From positions 186,001 to 250,000 of the forward strand of contig CAVPPW010000002.1 of assembly GCA_963707445.1 (NCBI GenBank): a stretch of DNA of 64,000 nucleotides. The letters are read 5' to 3'. This document shows positions 57,573-64,000 of this stretch, one piece after another (the stretch's first letter is position 1; each line of letters starts with the position of its first letter). The translations under genes were made by a program, and so were the position numbers. Below the pieces are notes generated by a model, which was given only the letters and a program-made list of their open reading frames with translations, did not search any database and was not told where the DNA came from. The DNA comes from JALORV01 sp963707445. GTDB lineage: Bacteria > Pseudomonadota > Gammaproteobacteria > Burkholderiales > Burkholderiaceae_F.

Positions 57573-59057
57573 ATGCTGCAGAGAGTGGGACTGCCATCGC
57601 TCGCGGACGGCGGGCTGCTGAAGACAGACGCCTACATCGATGGCGCGTGGCGCGCGGCACATTCGGCAGCGCGCTTTCCCGTGTCCAACCCGGCCGACGG
57701 CCTGAAGCTGGCAGAGGTCGCCAACTGCGGCCGGGCCGAGGCCGACGCGGCGATCGAAGCTGCCGCGCGCGCCTGGCCGGACTGGCGCCGAAAGACTGCG
57801 AAGGAGCGCGCCGCGGTGATGCGCGCCTGGTTCCAGCTGATCATGGCGCACCAGGAAGACCTCGCGAAACTGATGACGGCCGAGCAGGGCAAGCCGATGG
57901 CCGAGAGCCGCGGCGAAATCGCCTACGGCGCGTCGTTCGTCGAGTGGTTCGCCGAGGAAGCCAAGCGCATCTACGGCGACACGATCCCGACCGTCGCGAA
58001 CGACCGCCGGTTGCTCGTGTTCAAGGAGCCGATCGGTGTCGCAGCGGCGATCACGCCGTGGAATTTTCCGAACGCGATGATCACGCGCAAGGTGGCGCCG
58101 GCACTGGCTGCCGGCTGCACCGTCGTGGTCAAGCCGGCGGAGCAGACACCGCTGTCGGCGCTGGCGCTGGCCGAACTCGCCGGGCGCGCCGGCATTCCGC
58201 CCGGCGTGTTCAACGTCGTGCCGGCGGACGAGGCCCGTTCGATCGAGGTCGGCAAGGCGCTGTGCGAGTCGCCGACAGTCCGCAAATTGTCGTTCACCGG
58301 GTCGACGGCCGTCGGCCGCATCCTGATGCAGCAGTCGGCGCCGACGCTGAAGAAGCTCTCGCTCGAACTCGGGGGCAATGCGCCGTTCATCGTCTTCGAC
58401 GACGCGGATCTCGACGCCGCAGTCGAGGGCGCGCTGGCTTCGAAGTATCGCAACTCGGGCCAGACCTGCGTCTGCACCAACCGCTTCTACGTGCAGTCCG
58501 GGATCTACGACGCCTTCGTCGAGAAGCTGGCCGCGCGGGCGCAGGGGCTGAAGGTCGGCTCGGGGTTCGAAAGCGGCGTGCAGCAGGGCCCGCTGATCGA
58601 CGCCAATGCACTGGCCAAGGTGCAGGCTCATGTGGCCGATGCGCGCGCGCACGGCGCGCGCGTGCTCACCGGCGGCGCGCCGCACGAACTGGGCGGCACG
58701 TTCTTCCAGCCGACGGTGCTGGCCGACGTGACGAGCGACATGCTGGTCGCGCGCGAGGAGACCTTCGGCCCGGTCGCGCCGGTGTTCCGCTTCACGACCG
58801 AAGACGAGGCCGTGACGCTGGCCAACTCGACCGAGTTCGGCCTGGCGGCCTACTTTTACTCGCGCGACGTCGCGCGCGTGTTCCGGGTGGCAGAGCGCCT
58901 CGAGAGCGGCATGGTCGGCGTCAACACGGGCCTGATCTCCAACGAGGTCGCGCCATTTGGCGGCGTGAAACAGTCGGGCCTCGGACGCGAGGGCTCGAAG
59001 TACGGCATCGACGAGTACCTGGTGATCAAGTACGTCTGCATCGGCGGCATGGCGTGA
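57573..59057 (+). CDS. gabD: NAD(P)-dependent succinate-semialdehyde dehydrogenase
   Basis: This 494-aa aldehyde dehydrogenase has FKEPIGVAAAITPWNFPNAMITRK, KPAEQTPLSALALAEL, SFTGSTAVGRILM, the general-base Glu in LSLELGGNAPFIVF, the nucleophile in NSGQTCVCTNR (about residue 293) and EETFGPVAPVFRF. The IKYVCIGGM C-terminus and overall length match GabD-type succinate-semialdehyde dehydrogenases, which feed GABA carbon into the TCA cycle. The start is ATG 57573. Its stop overlaps the start of the CDGSH gene (GTGA), so the two are translationally coupled. The sequence is clean. Confidence 0.93.
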   Translation: MLQRVGLPSLADGGLLKTDAYIDGAWRAAHSAARFPVSNPADGLKLAEVANCGRAEADAAIEAAARAWPDWRRKTAKERAAVMRAWFQLIMAHQEDLAKLMTAEQGKPMAESRGEIAYGASFVEWFAEEAKRIYGDTIPTVANDRRLLVFKEPIGVAAAITPWNFPNAMITRKVAPALAAGCTVVVKPAEQTPLSALALAELAGRAGIPPGVFNVVPADEARSIEVGKALCESPTVRKLSFTGSTAVGRILMQQSAPTLKKLSLELGGNAPFIVFDDADLDAAVEGALASKYRNSGQTCVCTNRFYVQSGIYDAFVEKLAARAQGLKVGSGFESGVQQGPLIDANALAKVQAHVADARAHGARVLTGGAPHELGGTFFQPTVLADVTSDMLVAREETFGPVAPVFRFTTEDEAVTLANSTEFGLAAYFYSRDVARVFRVAERLESGMVGVNTGLISNEVAPFGGVKQSGLGREGSKYGIDEYLVIKYVCIGGMA

Positions 59058-59698
59058 AGGTGCACGAATACCGGGGGCCGGGAGTCGTCGTTCGCTACGA
59101 CGCGAGCCGTTGCATCCACGCGGCCGAATGCACGCGTGGCGCGCCGCAAGTCTTCGACCGGGACGCGCGTCCGTGGGTGAACCCCGAGGGTGCGAGCCTG
59201 GAGCACGTGGTCGCGGTTGTGGCGCGCTGCCCGACCGGTGCGCTGACGGTGTTCACTCCGGAGGGCACGCCGCTCGAGCCGCCGTCACACGCGAACGTCG
59301 CGTCGGTGCAGCCGCGTGGGCCCATTTACCTGCGCGGACGCGTCTCGGTGCGCAGCGCCGATCACGCAAGCTGGGCCGAATACACGCGCGTTGCGCTGTG
59401 CCGCTGCGGCGCCTCGGCCAACAAGCCGTTCTGCGATGGCAGCCACGACCGCAGCGGATTTGCCGATGGCGGTGCCTGCCCGGGTGCGCCGCCTTCGGTC
59501 ACCGTCCCTGCGGACGGGCCGGTCGAGGTCAACCCAATCGACAACGGGCCGCTGATGATCCAAGGCGTGGTCGAGTTCCGTGCCGCCGACGGCTCGACTT
59601 TCGTCACCGAGAACGTCCGGCTGTGCCGCTGCGGCCATTCGGGCAACAAGCCGTTCTGCGACGGCACGCACAAGCGCATCGACTTCCACAGCGTCTGA
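59054..59698 (+). CDS. iron-sulfur protein with YjdI-type domain and two CDGSH motifs
   Basis: This 214-aa protein has an N-terminal mono-cluster [4Fe-4S]-like YjdI domain (VVRYDASRCIHAAECTRGAPQVF and VARCPTGALTVF). Two CDGSH-type 2Fe-2S motifs follow: CRCGASANKPFCDGSH near residue 115 and CRCGHSGNKPFCDGTH near residue 195. The last has Thr for Ser. CDGSH clusters are labile, redox- and pH-sensitive sites (3 Cys and 1 His). The GTG start at 59054 overlaps the gabD stop. YjdI-CDGSH double proteins are widespread but uncharacterised. A role in sensing redox state is inference. Confidence 0.9.
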   Translation: MKVHEYRGPGVVVRYDASRCIHAAECTRGAPQVFDRDARPWVNPEGASLEHVVAVVARCPTGALTVFTPEGTPLEPPSHANVASVQPRGPIYLRGRVSVRSADHASWAEYTRVALCRCGASANKPFCDGSHDRSGFADGGACPGAPPSVTVPADGPVEVNPIDNGPLMIQGVVEFRAADGSTFVTENVRLCRCGHSGNKPFCDGTHKRIDFHSV

Positions 59699-59842
59699 GC
59701 CGATCGCTCACTGCCGCTGGCCGAGTCGCGCTGCGCCTGCGGCGCCTCCCGATCGCGCCTGAGGTTTTCCTCCAGTTCCTTCCGGCAGCGGATCTCGTGC
59801 GGCAGAGTGGTCGCCAGCATGCTGGCCGGCGAGCCCGCGACG

Positions 59843-60751
59843 TCAGGACTTCTCGGTCAGCAAGAGTTCGCGCGCTCGAGAGAGATCGGCGCGCTGCGCG
59901 TCGCTGATCTTCGGGTACGCGAGCTTCATCGCGTCCATGGCCTCGACGATGGCGGCAGCGACCACGAGGCGGGTGAACCACTTGTTGTCGGCGGGCACGA
60001 CGAACCAGGGCGCGTCGCGCGTGGCGGTGGCACGGATCGCGTCTTCGTAGGCCGCCATGTAATCGTTCCAGTGGCCGCGCTCCTTGACGTCGGCGACGCT
60101 GAACTTCCAGTTCTTCTCTGGCCGGTCGAGCCGTTCGAGGAAGCGCTTCTTCTGTTCCTTGCGCGAGACGTGCAGGAAGAACTTCAGCACCGTCGTGCCG
60201 TTGCGGGTCAGGAAGTCCTCGAAGTGCGCGATGTCGCGCAGCCGCTGCTCGAAGATGCGCCGCGTCACGAGCTGCTTCGGCAGCTTCTGCGACGCGAGGA
60301 TCGACTCGTGCACGCGCACGACCAGAACCTCCTCGTAATACGAGCGGTTGAAGATGCCGATGCGGCCGCGCTCGGGCAGCGCCCGCCAGTGGCGCCACAT
60401 CCAGTCGTGGTCCATCTCTTCTTCGGACGGCTGCTTGAAGGACACGACCTGCACGCCCTGTGGATCGACGCCGCTCATCACGTGCTTGATCGTGCTGTCC
60501 TTGCCGGCTGCGTCCATCGCCTGGAACACCAGCAGGAGCGAGCGCCGGTCCTGCGCGTACAGCTTGTCCTGCTCTTCCGCAAGCCAGCGGACGCCTTCGG
60601 TCAGGCGCTGCTGCGCCTCGGGCTTGCTCTCGTTCTTCAGACCGAGCGTGTCGCCCGGATCGACGTCCTTCAACCGGAACCGGGCCGAGGTGACGCGGAA
60701 CGGCTCTACGAATTCCGCGATGCGTTTCAGCGCCTTGCGGTTGATGGTCAT
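59843..60751 (-). CDS. polyphosphate kinase 2 family protein
   Basis: This 302-aa enzyme of the PPK2 family transfers phosphate between polyphosphate and a nucleotide. Markers are FQAMDAAGKDSTIKHVMSGVDPQGVQV (Walker A-like G-K-D/S), DWMWRHWRALPERGRIGIFNRSYYEEVLVVRVH with the lid Arg, LKFFLHVSRKEQKKRFLERL (walker-B type) and ENNDPNKNWKF-like RPEKNWKFSVAD. Length and single-domain layout are those of short PPK2 (class I or III). It follows kup by 20 bases on the same strand. The 144 bases downstream contain only a short open frame without support. Confidence 0.9.
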   Translation of the reverse strand: MTINRKALKRIAEFVEPFRVTSARFRLKDVDPGDTLGLKNESKPEAQQRLTEGVRWLAEEQDKLYAQDRRSLLLVFQAMDAAGKDSTIKHVMSGVDPQGVQVVSFKQPSEEEMDHDWMWRHWRALPERGRIGIFNRSYYEEVLVVRVHESILASQKLPKQLVTRRIFEQRLRDIAHFEDFLTRNGTTVLKFFLHVSRKEQKKRFLERLDRPEKNWKFSVADVKERGHWNDYMAAYEDAIRATATRDAPWFVVPADNKWFTRLVVAAAIVEAMDAMKLAYPKISDAQRADLSRARELLLTEKS

Positions 60752-60770
60752 CGGCTCCTCCGTCGGTGGC

Positions 60771-62659
60771 TCAGAGCACGATCTGCGTGCCGATCTCGAT
60801 CACACGATTCGGCGGGATGCGAAAGAAGTCCGACGCCGGCTGGGCATTGCGCAGCATCCAGCTGAACAGGCGGTCGCGCCAGCCGGCGACGCCCCGTCGC
60901 CGCCCGGTAACCAGGGTCTCGCGCGACAGGAAGAAGGACGTCGCATTGGGATCGATCTCCATGCCGTAGTGGCGCGACAGTGTCGTCGCAATCTCGGCGA
61001 TGTCGTAGGAATCCTTGAACCCGAGGAACACCTTGACGTAGTAGCAGCCACCGCCGAGCGCGCGGACCTCGGCCGAGTCCGCGGGATCGACGTGAGGGGC
61101 GTCGCGCGGTACGGCACTCAGGAAGATCACGCGCTCGTGCAGCACGCGGTTGTGCTTCAGGTTGTGCAGCAGCGCATGCGGCACCTCGTCGATGCTGCCC
61201 GACATGAAGACCGCCGTGCCCTCGACGCGCTGCGGCGGATCGATCGAAAGTGCCTGCAGGAACGGCTCGAGCCGAGTCCGGCGCGATCGCGCTCGTAATT
61301 GACCAGGCCGCGGCCGCGCTTCCAGGTGCTGAAGAGAAAGAACAGTATCGCGCCGAAGGCGAGCGGGAACCACCCTCCGTGGACGATCTTCGCGGAGTTG
61401 GCCACGAGGAACAGCAGGTCGAGGAGCAACAGCGGCAGCAGGATCAGCGCCAGCTTCCACGGCTCCCAGTCCCAGCGATTGCGGGCGATCACAGCGACGC
61501 CCAGCGTCGTGATCACCATCGTCGAGGCGACCGCGATGCCATAGGCCGCGGCGAGCGACGACGAACTGCCGAACCCGAGCACCAGCGCGATGACCATCAG
61601 CAGCAGCAGCCAGTTAATCGCCGGGACGTAGATCTGCCCCGCGGCCGTCTCGGACGTGTAAAGAATGTCCATCCGCGGCAGATAGCCGAGCTTGATCGCC
61701 TGGCTGGTGATCGAAAACGCACCGGAGATGACGGCCTGCGAAGCGATGACCGTCGCTGCGGTCGCAAGGAACACCAGAGGCAGTTGCAGCCATTCGGGCG
61801 CCAGCAGGAAGAACGGATTGCGGATCGCGCCCGGCGATTCCAGCACCAGGCTGCCCTGGCCGAAGTAGTTCAGCACGAGGCAAGGCATGACGAGCCAGAA
61901 CCAGGCGACCTGGATCGGCCGCCGCCCGAAATGGCCCATGTCCGCATAGAGCGCCTCGGCGCCCGTCAGCGCGAGAAATACCGAGGCCATGACGGTCAGC
62001 GTCGCTGTCGGGTGCACGACGAAGAAGCTGGCGGCATGCAGCGGTGACAGGGCAGCCAGCACACCCGGATGGCGGGCGATCTGCAGGGCGCCCAGGACTC
62101 CGATCGACACGAACCACAGCAGCATGATGGGCCCGAAGACGCTGCCGACGCGGGCGGTGCCGGTGCGCTGGACGGCGAACAGCGCCACCAGGATCGTCAA
62201 CGTCAGTGGGATGACCCACGACGTGAACTGCGGCGAGACGACTTCGAGGCCTTCCACGGCCGACAGCACCGAAATCGCCGGCGTGATCACGCTGTCGCCG
62301 TAGAACATCGCCGCGCCGAAGAGCCCGAGCGCGACCGCCGCGCCGGTGTACCTGCCCTCGGCCGGCAGCTGCCGCAGCACCAGAGCGAGCAGCGCGAGGA
62401 TGCCGCCTTCGCCGTCATTACTGGCGCGCAGCACGATCATCACGTACTTGATCGAGACGACCAGCGTGATCGCCCAGAAGATCATCGACAGCACGCCAAG
62501 GACACTCGCCTGGCTGACGCCCGCGCCGCCCTCGCCGCCGATGCTCTCCTTGAAGGCATACAACGGGCTGGTCCCGATGTCGCCATAGACCACGCCGAGC
62601 GCGGACAGGATGAGCGCCGCCGACAGCGCGTGCGGCCTGTCGTTGTGGTCTGAACTCAC
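60771..62659 (-). CDS. kup: potassium uptake protein Kup, frameshifted
   Basis: This 12-helix K+/H+ symporter has about 629 aa. The N-terminal signature ALGVVYGDIGTSPLYAFKES and FWAITLVVSIKYVMIVLRASNDGEGG are distinctive, as is GAEALYADMGHFGRRPI. The C-terminal cytoplasmic domain is in a second reading (RTRLEPFLQALSID, VFLGFKDSYDIAEIA). A net change equal to one lost base occurs near 61275. The C-terminal domain of Kup is thought to regulate transport. PPK2 follows 20 bases later. The call is secure. Confidence 0.92.
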
Positions 62660-62765
62660 GGGATTTCCGCTGCGGCCGGCGGCGACACAGGTCAGTGGCC
62701 TTACGGCAGGCTCGCGCGGTGCTCGGTGCTGCGCAATATGGCCTCGATCACCGTATCAGGGAGGT

Positions 62766-62839
62766 TGGAGCGGGTGAAGGGAATCGAACCCTCGTATGCA
62801 GCTTGGGAAGCTGCCGTTCTGCCATTGAACTACACCCGC
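62766..62839 (-). tRNA. tRNA-Gly (CCC)
   Basis: On the minus strand this is a 74-base cloverleaf: acceptor GCGGGTG pairing with CACCCGC, a D-arm TAGTTCAATGGCAGAAC, anticodon loop TTCCCAA (anticodon CCC), a T-arm with GGTTCGATTCC, and an encoded CCA. It sits between kup and thiS. Confidence 0.95.
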
Positions 62840-62860
62840 AGTGCGTAGAATTCTAGCCTG

Positions 62861-63078
62861 ATGGAAACTGCGACCACATTGCAATTCGCGTCAACGGCGA
62901 GGCGCGGCTCGTGCGCGAACACGCCACCGTCGCGGACCTGCTGGCCGGCCTCGACCATGCCGGCCGCCGCGTCGCGGTCGAACGCAACGGCGAGATCGTG
63001 CCGCGCAGCCGCCATCAAGACACAGTGCTGGCCGCCGACGACCGGATCGAGATCGTCGTCGCGGTTGGCGGCGGCTGA
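62861..63078 (+). CDS. thiS: sulfur carrier protein ThiS, frameshifted at 5' end
   Basis: This ubiquitin-like sulfur carrier for thiazole synthesis has about 72 aa. The C-terminal half gives IAIRVNGEARLVREHATVADLL, RVAVERNGEIVPRS and the terminal DDRIEIVVAVGGG, ending in the Gly-Gly tail that becomes thiocarboxylated. In frame there is no start codon after TGA 62857; ATG 62861 lies in another frame and must be joined by a net change near 62878. The start is thus uncertain. thiG follows 143 bases later. The 21 bases upstream hold a tRNA-Gly on the opposite strand, so I see no TPP riboswitch here. Confidence 0.8.
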
Positions 63079-63221
63079 GGCGGAAGGCGCATGCCAGGTG
63101 CTTCATGTTGAATTCAAATTCGAGGTCAGGGTGCAACCGACGGTGAGCGCATGAGCCCGTACCTTCCTGCCAGCCGTTTGCCTTGCGCCGGCGCGTACAT
63201 CGCCCGCCCGGAGAGTGCGCG

Positions 63222-64000
63222 GTGAACGATCCTCTGCGCATCGGCGCGCGCGAGTTCGGTTCGCGGCTGCTGCTCGGCACCGGCAAGTACCGCGACTTCG
63301 ATCAGACGCGGGCGGCGGTCGAGGCGAGCGGTGCCGAGATCATCACGGTCGCGATCCGCCGCACCAACATCGGCCAGACGCCCGGCGAGCCAAACCTGCT
63401 CGATGTCGTGCCGCCGTCGAAGTACACACTGCTGCCGAACAGCGCCGGCTGCTACAACGCCGAAGACGCGGTGCGCACGCTGCGCCTGGCGCGCGAACTG
63501 CTCGACGGCCATGCGCTGACCAAGCTCGAGGTGCTCGGCGATCCGCAGTCGCTGTATCCGAACATGCCGGAGACAATCAAGGCCGCCGAGACGCTGGTGA
63601 AGGACGGCTTCGAGGTGATGGTCTACTGCAGCGATGATCCGATCCAGGCGCGCGTGCTGGAATCGATCGGCTGCGTCGCCGTGATGCCGCTGGCCTCGCT
63701 GATCGGCTCGGGCATGGGCATCCTGAATCCGTGGAACATCCAGCTGATCCTCGAGCGTGCCCGGGTGCCGGTGATCGTCGACGCCGGCGTCGGCACCGCG
63801 AGTGACGCCGCGATCGCGATGGAACTCGGCTGCGCCGGCGTGCTGATGAATACCGCCGTGGCGCAGGCGCAGGATCCCGTCCTGATGGCGAGCGCGATGA
63901 AAAAGGCGGTCGAAGCCGGCCGCGAGGCCTATCGCGCCGGGCGCATGCCGAAACGGCTCTACAGCGGCTCGCCATCGTCGCCGACCGCGGGCGTGATCGC
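63222..64000 (+). CDS. thiG: thiazole synthase ThiG, 3' end outside window
   Basis: This TIM-barrel enzyme makes the thiazole phosphate of thiamine from deoxyxylulose phosphate, dehydroglycine and ThiS-thiocarboxylate. The frame from GTG 63222 (MNDPLRIGAREFGSRLLLGTGKYRDF) is open to the window end, 259 codons. Landmarks are the Schiff-base Lys in ALTKLEVLGDPQSLYPNMPET, MPLASLIGSGMGILNPWNIQL, DAGVGTASDAAIAMELG and AGVLMNTAVAQAQDPV. A run typical of ThiG ends near SPTAGVI. It is the partner of thiS. No frameshift is seen, and the last residues are cut by the window. Confidence 0.95.
   Translation, partial: MNDPLRIGAREFGSRLLLGTGKYRDFDQTRAAVEASGAEIITVAIRRTNIGQTPGEPNLLDVVPPSKYTLLPNSAGCYNAEDAVRTLRLARELLDGHALTKLEVLGDPQSLYPNMPETIKAAETLVKDGFEVMVYCSDDPIQARVLESIGCVAVMPLASLIGSGMGILNPWNIQLILERARVPVIVDAGVGTASDAAIAMELGCAGVLMNTAVAQAQDPVLMASAMKKAVEAGREAYRAGRMPKRLYSGSPSSPTAGVI

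Noticed and set aside
59362..59820. A short open frame on the minus strand after ppk2 (MLATTLPHEIRCRKELEEN).
   Set aside because: It mostly overlaps the CDGSH gene in antisense and has no ribosome site or conserved pattern.
63079..63221. A TPP riboswitch or gene between thiS and thiG.
   Set aside because: No CTGAGA-type thi-box motif and no supported ORF could be seen in these 143 bases.

Overview
The window is a gene-dense, high-GC (visibly about two-thirds G+C) stretch of a betaproteobacterial, probably Burkholderiales-like, chromosome. The reasons are the familiar local gene orders (yhdP / nitrilase / tldD / aroG; recA / recX / DUF2889 / sucC / sucD; Nudix / mnmA; glcDEF; pntAA-AB-B), a type IV pilin with a TfpX accessory protein, and the codon usage. 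I see no insertion sequence, prophage, CRISPR array or replication origin. It reads as core chromosome.

Layout. 1-8.5 kb (+): the end of the AsmA-like protein YhdP, a nitrilase, TldD, an acyltransferase/cytidylyltransferase pair for phospholipid synthesis, and aroG preceded by a Phe/Tyr-rich leader peptide and an intrinsic terminator. 8.5-10.9 kb: small accessory genes. 10.9-16.0 kb (-): a cytochrome c oxidase operon (subunit II fused to two cytochrome c domains, subunit I, two subunit III-like proteins, subunit IV), flanked on both sides by small two-helix membrane proteins of similar architecture. 17.1-19.0 kb (+): a stomatin-like SPFH / PH-like / Arc-like repressor operon behind a 24-bp palindrome. 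19-23 kb: M3 oligopeptidase, cobalamin adenosyltransferase, FAD oxidase. 23.1-29.2 kb (+): TetR regulator, RND efflux pair and a hydrolase, with a palindromic operator. 29.2-38.1 kb: a lipoprotein, glycolate oxidase glcDEF, then pntAA-pntAB-pntB-pncA (-). 38.2-43.6 kb (+): Nudix, mnmA, a sugar dehydrogenase, UDP-glucose dehydrogenase and a nucleotide-sugar epimerase. 43.6-49.0 kb (-): tfpX, two pilin genes, a sigma-54-type promoter beside a set of hairpins, then FHA, PP2C and two TerC genes. 49.2-53.7 kb (-): sucD, sucC, DUF2889, recX, and recA with two LexA-like boxes. 53.8-64 kb: a two-component system, two tRNA-Lys, a 2OG oxygenase, succinate-semialdehyde dehydrogenase with a CDGSH Fe-S protein, PPK2, Kup, tRNA-Gly, thiS and thiG (cut by the window end).

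A dominant caveat is that about 24 genes contain single-base frame changes, roughly forty in all. Most behave like one extra base, and each restores a conserved protein when skipped. Others (tldD, ctaD, the M3 peptidase, sucCD, recA) are clean. I read this as uncorrected indels in the assembly rather than biology, and I give whole-gene coordinates across the breaks.

The most interesting regulatory structures are the aroG leader/attenuator, the SPFH-operon palindrome with its own ribbon-helix-helix protein, the hairpin cluster upstream of the pilin promoter, and the TerC-TerC-PP2C-FHA overlapping gene chain.
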